A DNA stretch of 64,000 bases from Hyphomicrobium_A sp963812795. Lineage in GTDB: Bacteria; Pseudomonadota; Alphaproteobacteria; Rhizobiales; Hyphomicrobiaceae. Under the pieces are notes generated by a model. The model saw only the letters and a program-made list of their open reading frames with translations, searched no databases and had not been told where the DNA came from. Positions 1 to 8,268 of this stretch are shown one piece after another. The DNA lies in contig CAWEWG010000007.1 in assembly GCA_963812795.1 (NCBI GenBank), positions 868,001-932,000 of the forward strand. The letters are read 5' to 3'. Position 1 is the stretch's first letter; each line of letters begins with the position of its first letter. The translations under genes and the position numbers were made by a program.

Positions 1-261
1 GCGCTGCGCAGCGGCGCATTGCGCGTCGTTCTGCCGGAATATCGCGCCGCCTCGAGTGCTGCCGTGTATGCGGTCTACCCCAGTCGCGAGTTCATGCCTG
101 CCAAGGTCAACGTTCTGATCGAGTTCCTGGCCGACCTCTACGGGAGCGAGCCCTACTGGGACAAGGACTTGGACCTCGACAAAGTCGGCCAAGTCCGCCC
201 CGCCGCGAGGCAGATTTCCCGCCGCGTCGGCAAGGCGAGCCCCGTGGCGGCGACGCGCTGA
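1..261 (+). CDS. LysR-family transcriptional regulator, C-terminal end (partial)
   Basis: The reading frame is open from the first base of the window and ends at a TGA at 259-261, giving the last 86 residues of a protein whose start lies outside. The stretch LPEYRAASSAAVYAVYPS, followed by PAKVNVLIEFLADL, is the usual end of the LysR effector-binding domain (periplasmic-binding-protein-like fold). A variable basic tail of about 25 residues follows. The DNA-binding helix-turn-helix is not visible, so the target genes are unknown. It precedes the cytochrome c and lutABC genes on the same strand, but nothing in the sequence proves it controls them. Confidence 0.8.
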   Translation, partial: ALRSGALRVVLPEYRAASSAAVYAVYPSREFMPAKVNVLIEFLADLYGSEPYWDKDLDLDKVGQVRPAARQISRRVGKASPVAATR

Positions 262-379
262 GCGCTCCGCCACGCTGCGTAGAAAATGCGACGATCGCAG
301 CCCCTCGGGCGGTCGTCTTCCCTTGATCGTCGTCGCGGCATTTGCTCAGGTGGCACGAAATGCACGGAGGGAGAGCGTC

Positions 380-757
380 ATGCGCAGGGCAATACTCGCG
401 GTCGCGGCCATGCTTCCCGCCGTTGGAGTGCCGGCTTTGGCGCAGGACGCCTCGAAGGGTGAGGCCGTTTTCAAGCGCTGCCGCGCCTGCCACGCGATCG
501 GCCCAGCAGCCAAGAACAAGGCCGGCCCTGTGCTCACCGGCATCGTCGGCAAGAAGGCGGCGAGCATCCCGGGTTTCAACTACTCCGATGCGATGAAGGA
601 GGCCGCCGGCCGCGGCTTGACGTGGACGGAGCCAGAGCTGACGAAGTTCCTCGAAGCGCCCGACGTGGCCATCCCCAATAACGTCATGGCCTTTCCCGGC
701 ATCAAGAACCCGGCGGACCTCAAAGACCTCGTCGCCTTCCTGAAGCTGCACAAGTAG
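380..757 (+). CDS. Periplasmic class I cytochrome c (c2/c550-like)
   Basis: A 125-residue protein starts at the ATG at 380, chosen because GGAGGGAGAG lies just upstream and a Sec signal peptide begins there (MRRAILAVAAMLPAV... cut after ALAQ). The mature part has a single haem site CRACH near residue 33 and a plausible Met axial ligand in NNVMAFPG, with the typical C-terminal helix DLKDLVAFLKLH. It is a soluble electron carrier in the periplasm. It sits 31 bp before lutA on the same strand, so it may carry electrons connected with lactate oxidation, but that link is an inference from position. A longer frame begins at 323 but would put 19 unlikely residues before the signal peptide. Confidence 0.9.
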   Translation: MRRAILAVAAMLPAVGVPALAQDASKGEAVFKRCRACHAIGPAAKNKAGPVLTGIVGKKAASIPGFNYSDAMKEAAGRGLTWTEPELTKFLEAPDVAIPNNVMAFPGIKNPADLKDLVAFLKLHK

Positions 758-788
758 CAGCGCTGCCTACAGCCCAGGCGGGACACCT

Positions 789-1589
789 ATGAGTGAAGGC
801 TATGCAAGGCGGCCGCGCGTCGGGCTCTTCGTCACTTGCCTCGTCGACGTCATGCGCCCCTCCGTCGGCTTTGCCGCCATTCGGCTGTTGGAGGCCTCGG
901 GCTGCGTGGTGGACGTGCCGAAGGCGCAGACGTGCTGCGGCCAGCCAGCCTATAACAGCGGGGAGACGCCAGGCGCCCGCGCCATCGCATTGAAGACGAT
1001 CGCGGCGTTCGACGGCTACGACTACGTCGTGGCGCCGTCCGGGTCGTGCGCGGCGATGCTGAAGCTGCACTATCCGCGCCTCATGGCCGGCGACGACGAA
1101 GCCGAGCGGCGTGCACGCGCATTCGCCGAACGCGTCCATGAGCTCGTTTCATTCCTGGTCGACGTCCGCGGCATGTCGAGGGTGCCGGGCAGCTTCCAGG
1201 GCCGCGTGACCTACCATGACGGTTGCTCTGGCCTGCGCGAGCTGAAGATCAAGCAGCAGCCGCGCCGCCTGCTCGCCGCCATGCCGGGATTGGAGCTGAT
1301 CGAGATGCCGGGCACCGAGACCTGCTGCGGTTTCGGCGGGCTGTTCTCGGTGAAGTTTCCCGACATCTCCAATGCCATGGTCTCGGCCAAGGCCAAGAGC
1401 AGCGAGGCAACCGGCGCGGAGCTGATGTTGTCGGGGGAGCTCGGCTGCCTCCTGAATGTCGCCGGGAAACTGTCGCGGCAAGGATCGACGATCGCGTGCC
1501 GTCACGTGGCCGAGGTGCTCGCCGGCGAGATGGATGCGCCGCCGCTTGCGCGTCCGGCATCGGGGGCGCGTCATGAAGCGGGGCGCTGA
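789..1589 (+). CDS. lutA: L-lactate utilization protein LutA ((Fe-S)-binding, CCG domain)
   Basis: This 266-residue protein has two cysteine-rich CCG repeats, seen as TCCGQPAYNSGE near residue 48 and TCCGFGGLFSVK near residue 179, the hallmark of LutA/YkgE and of the heterodisulfide-reductase-like CCG family. In the LutABC complex it handles electrons released when L-lactate is oxidised to pyruvate. It overlaps the following lutB start by 17 bp and is read in the same direction, so the three lut genes form one operon. The C-terminal tail (about 15 residues) is not conserved-looking. Family assignment rests on the motifs plus the lutA-lutB-lutC gene order. Confidence 0.9.
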   Translation: MSEGYARRPRVGLFVTCLVDVMRPSVGFAAIRLLEASGCVVDVPKAQTCCGQPAYNSGETPGARAIALKTIAAFDGYDYVVAPSGSCAAMLKLHYPRLMAGDDEAERRARAFAERVHELVSFLVDVRGMSRVPGSFQGRVTYHDGCSGLRELKIKQQPRRLLAAMPGLELIEMPGTETCCGFGGLFSVKFPDISNAMVSAKAKSSEATGAELMLSGELGCLLNVAGKLSRQGSTIACRHVAEVLAGEMDAPPLARPASGARHEAGR

Positions 1590-2994
1590 CTTCGAAGCGG
1601 GGGTCGCCGCGGCGCTGGCGAATGACTCGCTGCAGGCCGCGCTCGCCGATGTTCCCGCCGGCTTCGTCGCCGGTCGCGCGTGGGTCAAAGCGGCGATGCC
1701 GGAGTTCGAGGCGCTGCGCCGCACGGGTCGCGACATTCGCGATCACACGCTGGCGCACCTCGATGCCTACCTTGAGATGTTCGAGCGCAACGCGGTTCGC
1801 GCCGGTGCACAAGTACACTGGGCAGAAAACGCCGCCGACGCCTGCGACATCATTCTTGGCATCTGCCGCGAGGCCGGCGCGCGGATCGTCACCAAGAGCA
1901 AGTCGATGGTCTCCGAGGAGGTCGGGCTGCGGGCGCGCCTGGAGGAGGCCGCGCTGGAGGTGGTCGAGACCGATCTTGGCGAGTACATCATCCAGATCCG
2001 TGGCGAGACGCCAAGCCACATCATTGCCCCCGCGATCCACCTGCGCGCCGGCGAGGTCGCCGATGATTTCCGGCGGCGCCACGGCCACCTCGATGTTGGG
2101 CGCGATCTGTCGGCGCCCGAGGCGCTAGTCGGAGAAGCCCGCGGTGTGCTGCGCGACAAGTTCCTCGCCGCCGAGGTGGGCATCACCGGCGCCAACTTCC
2201 TGATCGCCGAGACCGGCTCGGCCATCGTCGTCACCAACGAGGGCAACGCCGACCTGACGATGTCGCTGCCGAAGGTGCACATCGTGCTGGCGTCGATCGA
2301 CAAGGTGGTCCCAACCCTCAACGACGCCTGGCCGCTGCTGCGGCTGCTCGCCCGCTCGGCGACGGGTCAGGAGTTCACGGCCTACACGACGTTGGCCACC
2401 GGTCCGCGACGTCCGATGGATGTCGATGGCCCCGAGGCGTGCCATGTGGTCCTTCTCGACAACGGGCGCTCCGAGCTGCTGGCGTCGAAGCTACGCCCGG
2501 TACTTCGCTGCATTCGCTGCGGCGCCTGCATGAACCACTGCCCGGTGTATTGCGCCATCGGCGGTCACGCCTACGGGTCAGTGTACCCGGGGCCGATCGG
2601 CGCGGTGCTGTCGCCGGCGCTCGCCGGTTTGCCGGAGGCGGGCCACCTGGCGCAGGCGTCGACGTTCTGCGGGCGCTGCGAGGAGGTATGCCCCGTCGAG
2701 ATCCCGCTGGTGTCGCTGATGCGCCACTGGCGCGAAATGGCGATCGACGAGCCGGCATCGCGCCTGAGCCGCACGCTGCTGCGGGCATGGGCGTGGCTCG
2801 CCCAACATCCACGCGCTTATCGTCCTGTCGCGAGCTTGGCGGCGCGCTCGTTGGGCCTCGGCGGACGAACGCGAGGATACTTACGCGCGCTGCCGTTCGG
2901 TGACCGGTGGACGCGCCACCGCGACATGCCGGCGCCGCAGGGCCAGACCTTTCAAGGGCTCTACAAGCGGCGGTCGCGGGGGGCGGCACCATGA
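1573..2994 (+). CDS. lutB: L-lactate utilization iron-sulfur protein LutB
   Basis: The 473-residue product starts at the ATG at 1573 inside the end of lutA; an in-frame upstream extension to 1456 reads as a shadow of lutA. The N-terminal two thirds are the LutB/YkgF (LUD) domain with VTKSKSMVSEE and GITGANFLIAETG. Two ferredoxin-like [4Fe-4S] motifs follow, CIRCGACMNHCPVY near residue 314 and CGRCEEVCPVEIP near residue 366. LutB is the iron-sulfur subunit of the lactate dehydrogenase complex. Its TGA overlaps the lutC ATG (ATGA at 2991-2994), indicating coupled translation. Confidence 0.93.
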   Translation: MKRGADFEAGVAAALANDSLQAALADVPAGFVAGRAWVKAAMPEFEALRRTGRDIRDHTLAHLDAYLEMFERNAVRAGAQVHWAENAADACDIILGICREAGARIVTKSKSMVSEEVGLRARLEEAALEVVETDLGEYIIQIRGETPSHIIAPAIHLRAGEVADDFRRRHGHLDVGRDLSAPEALVGEARGVLRDKFLAAEVGITGANFLIAETGSAIVVTNEGNADLTMSLPKVHIVLASIDKVVPTLNDAWPLLRLLARSATGQEFTAYTTLATGPRRPMDVDGPEACHVVLLDNGRSELLASKLRPVLRCIRCGACMNHCPVYCAIGGHAYGSVYPGPIGAVLSPALAGLPEAGHLAQASTFCGRCEEVCPVEIPLVSLMRHWREMAIDEPASRLSRTLLRAWAWLAQHPRAYRPVASLAARSLGLGGRTRGYLRALPFGDRWTRHRDMPAPQGQTFQGLYKRRSRGAAP

Positions 2995-3652
2995 GCCGCG
3001 AGCGACTACTCGGCAGCATCCGCCGGGGGCTCGACGTGCATTCCGCCGGAAGCGCGCGGCGGAAGGCAGCCGAAGCGCGCTTGGTCGAAGCCGTCCCGCA
3101 TCCGCGTCCCGCCGGCACGGGTGGCGATCTCGTGCAGCGCTTCAAGGACCGGCAGTGCTCTCTCGGCGTCGAGGTGATCGAGGTCGATGCGGCAGAGGAC
3201 ATTCCCGCCGCCATCGCTGCATATCTGCTCCGGCTGGCTTTGCCGGCGCGATTGCGCTGCGGGGGGATCCACTATGGGCTGCGTTGCCGTGGGATCGCGC
3301 GCCATCCTTGGTGGTCGACAGAGGTCGCGCGCAGGACGGCGACACGACAGGCCTGTCACGCGCTGTTGCCGGTGTCGCTGAGACAGGCACCCTGGCCCTC
3401 GCTTCAGGCCCCGACAATCCGGTGACGCTCGGCTTTCTGCCCGACACGCACATTGTCGTGCTGCGAGCCTCGCAAATCGTTGCGCACTACGAGCAGGCGT
3501 TCGAGCTGGTGAGCGCCGAGACTGGCGGCTCCGTGCCGCGCACGCTCAACCTCGTCACCGGCGCCTCGCGCACCGGCGACATCGGCGGCAAGATCGTCAT
3601 GGGCGCACATGGCCCGCGACGGTTGGCCGTGTTCCTTCTCGGGAACGGCTGA
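2991..3652 (+). pseudogene. lutC: L-lactate utilization protein LutC, with one frameshift
   Basis: The start (MSRERLLGSIRRGL) overlaps the lutB stop. The first 90 residues read in one frame up to LPARLRCGG, and the rest continues in a second frame as DPLWAALPWDRAPSL, ETGTLALASGP and TLNLVTGASRTGDIGGKIV. These are the expected consecutive parts of the LUD domain of LutC/YkgG. The switch falls on a run of six G at 3261-3266, so one G too many or too few explains it. As written the protein would end at 3425 without the conserved ASRTGDI segment. Either the gene is inactive or the base count in this homopolymer is wrong. Confidence 0.85.
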
Positions 3653-3660
3653 CGGGGTGG

Positions 3661-3873
3661 CTATCGGTTGCGGCAGCTCTGCAGGCAGCTCGAGTACTGC
3701 TTCTCGCAAGCCGCCGAGCCCTTGGTCTGGATGCGGCACTGATTGTAGGCGTGGGCGCAGCTTCCTCCGCAACCGCCCTCCGCCTCAGCAGGTCCGAAAT
3801 ACGTGACCGCAGCGAGAATGGCGGCGGCAACTGCGCCGGCCGCTAAAGCCAAAAGATTCGCGCGCACAACCAA
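3661..3873 (-). CDS. Small exported or membrane-anchored protein with six mirror-spaced cysteines
   Basis: A 70-residue protein starts at TTG 3873 (GGGAGA lies 6-7 bases upstream; a GTG at 3867 is the alternative). Residues 7-26 are a hydrophobic segment that can act as signal peptide or anchor. The remaining 44 residues hold cysteines at 35, 39, 46, 56, 63 and 67, a C-x3-C-x6-C then C-x6-C-x3-C arrangement that is symmetrical about its centre. This looks like a disulfide-linked helical hairpin of the periplasm. I do not recognise a family. The gene ends 8 bp after the lutC stop, on the opposite strand. Confidence 0.6.
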   Translation of the reverse strand: MVVRANLLALAAGAVAAAILAAVTYFGPAEAEGGCGGSCAHAYNQCRIQTKGSAACEKQYSSCLQSCRNR

Positions 3874-4003
3874 TTCGTTCTCCCGCCGCTTGCGGCAAAC
3901 GCTTCGGTCCGTTGAAACGGATACCCTGAGAAATGCCCTTTACCCTGGGTCCGAGTTAACGTCCCTAGGATGAACACAAGCTGAACCAGCGCGCTAGACC
4001 CTT

Positions 4004-5386
4004 TTAGAACGCATATTCTTCAAAGACATGGTCGACGTCGCGCGACCAGGGCCCCTCGTAGCGCTCGATCAGCCGATCGGCGAGCGTACAACCCGAAATG
4101 GCGACCTCATCGAGAATGTCGAGGTAAACGGCCTCGTCCTGGCTGGCGGCGTTGAGGCGCCGGCGGGCGCGCAGGCCGCGGCGCGAGATGCGCAACGCTT
4201 CGCGGGCGATGTGCTGCACGGTGGTGTTGCGAAACGGCGTGGCCAATGCGCTCTTGGGCACGGCATTGCGCAACGCGTCGCGCTCCTCGGCGGTCCAGTC
4301 CTTGACGAGCTGCCAGGCGGCGTCGAGCGCCTGCGCGTCGTAGAGCAACCCCACCCAAAACGCCGGCAGGGCGCAGATGCGTTGCCAGGGTCCGCTGTCG
4401 GCGCCGCGCGTTTCTAAGAAGCGCTTCAGCCGCACCTCGGGGAACAAGGTCGTCAGGTGGTCCGACCAGTCGTCGAGGGTCGGCCGCTCGCCCGGCAGTT
4501 GCGGCAGCTTGCCGTCGAGGAAATCCTGGAATGAGGCGCCGGAGGCGTCGATGTAGCGGCCGCGCCGGTAGACGAAATACATCGGTACGGCGAGGGCGTA
4601 GTCGACGTAGCGCTCGTAGCCCATGCCGTTCTCGAAGGCGAAGGGCAGCATGCCCGTGCGGCGGCGGTCGGTATCGCGCCACACCTCGCTGCGCATCGAC
4701 TTGAAGCCGTTGAGGCGCCCTTCCGTGAACGGCGAGGAGGCGAACAGCGCCGTCGCGATCGGCTGCAGCGCCAGCGAGACGCGCAGCTTCTTGACCATGT
4801 CCGCCTCGTCGGCGAAGTCGAGGTTCACCTGGATCGTTGCCGTGCGATACATCATGTCGAGGCCCCGCGAGCCGACCGTCGGCATGTAGCGCGTCATGAT
4901 GGAATAGCGCTCCTTGGGCATGTGCGGCGTCTCGGCCAAGGTCCACTTGGGTGAGAAGCCAAGGCCGAGGAAGCCGATGCCGAGCGGCTCGCCGACGCTC
5001 ACCACCTCGCGCAGGTGCTGGCGCGTCTCGCGAGCGGTCTCGTGAAGGTCGGCGACGGGACGTCCGGACAGTTCGAACTGGCCGCCCGGCTCGAGGCTGA
5101 TGTTGCCGCACAGCTCGCAATCCGGCCGCTTCAGCGCAATGATCTTGTCGCCCTCGACGATCGGCGCCCATCCGAAGCGGGCGATCAGCGCCTTCAACAG
5201 CGCGGAGATGCTGCGCTCGCCCTCGTAGGGTACCGGCGTCAGGGTATCGGTGTGAAAGACGAACTTCTCGTGCTCGGTGCCGATCAGCCATTTTTCAATT
5301 GGCTTTTCGCCCGCGGCGATCCAGGCAACCAGCTCGTCGCGCGTTGCAACCGCTTTGCCCGGCCCGCCATCTTCACGTGTCGACAT
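4004..5386 (-). CDS. gshA: Glutamate-cysteine ligase (plant/alphaproteobacterial type)
   Basis: This 460-residue protein makes gamma-glutamylcysteine from glutamate, cysteine and ATP, the first step of glutathione synthesis in the cytoplasm. Family signs are WLIGTEHEKF near residue 34, ISLEPGGQFELSG near residue 97, GFSPKW, RYMPTVGSRGLDMM and SMRSEVWRDTD. Length matches the class-II (plant-like) enzymes common in alphaproteobacteria. The ATG at 5386 is well placed and the gene appears to be transcribed alone. Two perfect DNA palindromes lie about 100-140 bp upstream of the start. Confidence 0.95.
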   Translation of the reverse strand: MSTREDGGPGKAVATRDELVAWIAAGEKPIEKWLIGTEHEKFVFHTDTLTPVPYEGERSISALLKALIARFGWAPIVEGDKIIALKRPDCELCGNISLEPGGQFELSGRPVADLHETARETRQHLREVVSVGEPLGIGFLGLGFSPKWTLAETPHMPKERYSIMTRYMPTVGSRGLDMMYRTATIQVNLDFADEADMVKKLRVSLALQPIATALFASSPFTEGRLNGFKSMRSEVWRDTDRRRTGMLPFAFENGMGYERYVDYALAVPMYFVYRRGRYIDASGASFQDFLDGKLPQLPGERPTLDDWSDHLTTLFPEVRLKRFLETRGADSGPWQRICALPAFWVGLLYDAQALDAAWQLVKDWTAEERDALRNAVPKSALATPFRNTTVQHIAREALRISRRGLRARRRLNAASQDEAVYLDILDEVAISGCTLADRLIERYEGPWSRDVDHVFEEYAF

Positions 5387-5743
5387 TCAGCGGACCTCGG
5401 CGTTCGGATGCGGTGAAGTTGCTTGCATATCCGGGGGTTGGCGATTGAGCGGCGGCGGCGGCGCGGAGAGTGTAACCGCCAGCCATTGAGCGTTTCGAAA
5501 CGCCAGCTTTAAGGCGCCCCACGTGGGGGGTGCAACCCGGTGTCGCGTCGCAGCGCGGCACATGCAGCTACCATAAAAAAACACTATTGCACGTGTCGAT
5601 TTGTGTGCTGGATGCTGCGTCGTCTCGACGGGATTGGCCGCTCAAGGCCGTTGGTAGTTGGGTAATGCACAAGCGGGTAGAACAGAGTTACACCAATCGC
5701 CGCCCGGCCTTCACCTCTGCTCGCAACTCTATGGGAGAACGCA
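5387..5743. other. Intergenic region between divergent gshA and the 5744 gene, with two perfect dyads
   Basis: This 357-bp gap must hold the promoters of both divergent genes. GCGTTTCGAAACGC (5490-5503) and CCCCACGTGGGG (5517-5528) are perfect palindromes 13 bp apart and could be operators. A short A-run (5574-5581) lies nearer the plus-strand gene. I see no coding sequence or RNA gene here. Confidence 0.5.
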
Positions 5744-6088
5744 ATGAATAAGCTACTGGCCGCCTTTGCCCTGTGCGGCCTTTTTGCCGGCCCGGTTTTG
5801 GCGGCGAATGCCGCGGTCGATTCGGCGGTAAAGACCTTCGATACCGTCGGCAACGACGCAGCCAAGCTGAAGGTCTACTGCGAGATGAGCAAGGTGATGT
5901 CGTCGGCCGACGCCGAGGACGACAGCAAGGCGGAAGAGCTCGACAAGAAGATGGACGGCTTCATGAAGGACCTGGGCCCCGAGTTCCAGTCGGCCTTCGA
6001 GGCGGGCGCCGATCTCGATCCGGAATCGGCTGACGGCAAGACCTACGATGCCGCCATGGACAAGCTCGACGAAAAGTGCGGCAAGTAA
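5744..6088 (+). CDS. Small acidic exported protein of unknown function
   Basis: A 114-residue protein with a clear Sec signal peptide (residues 1-20, MNKLLAAFALCGLFAGPVLA) and GGGAGAA seven bases before the ATG. The mature part is mostly helical and acidic, with two cysteines (in VYCEMSK and DEKCGK) that could form one disulfide. I do not recognise a named domain; small periplasmic proteins of this build are common in Hyphomicrobiales. A strong intrinsic terminator follows 31 bp after the stop, so the gene is probably transcribed alone. Confidence 0.75.
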   Translation: MNKLLAAFALCGLFAGPVLAANAAVDSAVKTFDTVGNDAAKLKVYCEMSKVMSSADAEDDSKAEELDKKMDGFMKDLGPEFQSAFEAGADLDPESADGKTYDAAMDKLDEKCGK

Positions 6089-6118
6089 GCTGCGCGTCGA
6101 TCATCGATTGAGACGTTG

Positions 6119-6151
6119 CGAGGCTACCTGCGAAGGCGGCCTCGTTTTTTT
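6119..6151 (+). terminator. Intrinsic terminator after the 5744 gene
   Basis: CGAGGC (6119-6124) pairs with GCCTCG (6139-6144) and is followed directly by seven T (6145-6151). It lies between two convergent genes and ends just before the rsmE stop. Confidence 0.8.
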
Positions 6152-6154
6152 GCG

Positions 6155-6895
6155 TCAGCGCCAATCGCCAAGGGCGGCGTTGACCAGCGCCAGTGCCGCC
6201 ACCGCAGCGGTGTCGGCGCGCATGATGCGCGGTCCGAGTGAGATCGGAAGCGTCGACGGATGTTCACGCAGCAAATTACGCTCCGCCGCATCGAAGCCGC
6301 CTTCGGGGCCGATGAGCACAGCCAACGGCATGTCGTCGATGCCGGATAGCGCCGCCAGCGGGCTCGCAACGTCCGCTCCCTCGTCGCAGAAGATCAACTT
6401 GCGTTCCGGGTTCCACGCCGCGAGCGCAGCTTCGAGCTTCAGCGGCTCTCCCACCGTTGGCACGCGCAAGACGCCGCATTGCTCGGCCGCCTCGATGGCA
6501 TTGGCGCGCATGCGCTCGAGGTTCACGCGCGCCGCGACGGTGTGATGCGTCAGCACCGGCTGCAGGTGCGCGACACCCATCTCGGTCGCCTTCTGCACCA
6601 TGTAGTCGAGACGCGCATGCTTCAATGGCGCGAAAAGATAGTGCAGGTCAGGGCCGTCCTGCTGTGCGCGCGTCGGCGTCAGGCATTCGAGCGTGCATCG
6701 CTTCTTGCCGATCTCCGCGATGGCCGCCCGCCATTCGCCATCGCTGCCGTTGAAGATGAGAATCTGCGCGCCGGCGCCCAGCCGAAGCACGTTGAGAAGA
6801 TAGTTGGCCTGCTCACGCGTGCAGGCGATCGTCGCTCCGACCGCCAGCGGCGGCTCGACGTATAGCCTCACCTCGTGAAAATCATTCTGTTGCAT
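6155..6895 (-). CDS. rsmE: 16S rRNA (uracil1498-N3)-methyltransferase RsmE
   Basis: The 246-residue protein starts at ATG 6895 (MQQNDFHEVRLYVEPPL); the frame is open upstream but that part is not RsmE-like. It has the N-terminal PUA-like domain and the SPOUT methyltransferase domain with VQKATEMGVAHLQPVLT, EAAEQCGVLRVP, VLIGPEGGFDAAE and LGPRIMRADTAAVAAL, where the SAM-binding knot is formed. It methylates U1498 of 16S rRNA. It is 56 bp downstream of the capA-like gene on the same strand. Confidence 0.95.
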   Translation of the reverse strand: MQQNDFHEVRLYVEPPLAVGATIACTREQANYLLNVLRLGAGAQILIFNGSDGEWRAAIAEIGKKRCTLECLTPTRAQQDGPDLHYLFAPLKHARLDYMVQKATEMGVAHLQPVLTHHTVAARVNLERMRANAIEAAEQCGVLRVPTVGEPLKLEAALAAWNPERKLIFCDEGADVASPLAALSGIDDMPLAVLIGPEGGFDAAERNLLREHPSTLPISLGPRIMRADTAAVAALALVNAALGDWR

Positions 6896-6951
6896 GCCGC
6901 TATTAGCCAGCAAAGCCACTGGCTTGCAATGCACGCCGGCGCAATGCGCAG

Positions 6952-8214
6952 CTAACGGGCGCAGGAGCTGGCGATCGAACTCATGAGGTCGTCGGGGATC
7001 GGCGGCGCCGGCCTGTAGTCCTGGCACAGCGCGCCGATTTTACCACCGTCATTGGCGGCGCCGGCGAGACAGTAAAGCCCGGTGCCGTTGGACTGCGGGG
7101 TGAAGGCGATCCCGCGCGCGCCGCCGAGATCAGAATCGAGGTAGTTCAGGGCGAAGATGCGCGCGGCACCGGCTTTGCCGGTGAGTGGTCGCGGGCGAAA
7201 GTGCGTATCAGCGACGGGGATGGCCTCGACGGCACGCAGCTTTAGCTTTCCGTCCGCAGCCTTCTTCAGGTGGACCCGGGCCATAAGTCCGTAGTCGCGA
7301 CAAACGCCCTTGTTGGTGATGTCGGCCGTGCCCTGATGCAGGAAGTTGCCCAGTCCGTAGAAGATGAGCGATTGGCCGGCGATCTCAACGCCGCGGACGA
7401 CATGCGCGTGATGGCCGATGATGAGGTCGATGCCGTCCTTCTGTGCGGCGAGGCCGCGGAAGTCGGCAAACTGCTTGGCGTCGGCGCGTACACGGCCTTC
7501 CTCGCCGTAGTGGACCGACAGGATGCGGTAATCGGCCGATGCGGCGACGAGCCGGCGGCGGACCTCCGCATAATCGTCGTCGAAACGGTAGGCGCTCTGG
7601 CCCGGTTTGTTCGGGCCGGCGCGGTGGCGCTCAAGGTTGTTGGTGACGATGCCCGTTGCCGCAAAGGCGATCTCCGCGCCCTTGACGCTGACGCGTTGCG
7701 GTCGGCTCGCCTGCTCGCTGTTCATGCCGAGGCCGGCGGCGACGGCGAGACGTTCGCTTTGTAGCGCCCCGACGTGCTTTAGCGTCTCCCTCAGCCCTTC
7801 CAGGCCGTAGTCCATCGAGTGGTTGTTGGCCAGGGACAACAGATTGAAGCCGCGCGAGACGAGATGGCGGATGCCGTTGGGGTGGGTGCGGAAGTTGAAG
7901 GGCGCGCTCTGCTCCTTCAGGTCCGGCGTCAGATCGTTGCGGTCCGTCACTACGGTTTCGACGTTCATGAAGTTGAGGTCGCCGTTCACCTCCGCGTCGA
8001 TGGCCGAGGTGGTTTCGGCCCACGTCTGGAACTCCCCGCGCCGGATGCCGCCCGGCTCGACCGGCTGATTGTTGCGGCTGTAGCCGGTATCGCCGACGAC
8101 GGTGATGGTGATCTCGTCATCCGCCGCGGCCAACGCGGGCGCGACGGAGGCAGCCGCCAGGCACAGCGCGGCGAGCGGTAGGGCAAAGGCTAAGCGGTGC
8201 ATCCGGGTTTTCAT
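6952..8214 (-). CDS. Exported CapA-family metallophosphatase-like protein
   Basis: A 420-residue protein with a signal peptide (residues 1-29, ending ALAA). The body carries the CapA pattern: TVVGDTGYSRNN at the first metal site, NGDLNFMNVET, LSLANNHSMDYG near residue 130, SVHYGEEGR, and DLIIGHHAHVVRGVEI, which supply the metal-binding Asp/Asn/His residues of the calcineurin-like fold. CapA proteins take part in poly-gamma-glutamate export in Bacillus, but most distant homologues have no proven role; no pgs genes are nearby. ATG at 8214 is used. Confidence 0.85.
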   Translation of the reverse strand: MKTRMHRLAFALPLAALCLAAASVAPALAAADDEITITVVGDTGYSRNNQPVEPGGIRRGEFQTWAETTSAIDAEVNGDLNFMNVETVVTDRNDLTPDLKEQSAPFNFRTHPNGIRHLVSRGFNLLSLANNHSMDYGLEGLRETLKHVGALQSERLAVAAGLGMNSEQASRPQRVSVKGAEIAFAATGIVTNNLERHRAGPNKPGQSAYRFDDDYAEVRRRLVAASADYRILSVHYGEEGRVRADAKQFADFRGLAAQKDGIDLIIGHHAHVVRGVEIAGQSLIFYGLGNFLHQGTADITNKGVCRDYGLMARVHLKKAADGKLKLRAVEAIPVADTHFRPRPLTGKAGAARIFALNYLDSDLGGARGIAFTPQSNGTGLYCLAGAANDGGKIGALCQDYRPAPPIPDDLMSSIASSCAR

Positions 8215-8268
8215 GCGGGGATAAAGAACGGCAGAGTGCGGCGAGGCCAGGGCAATCGCCGGCGTTGC

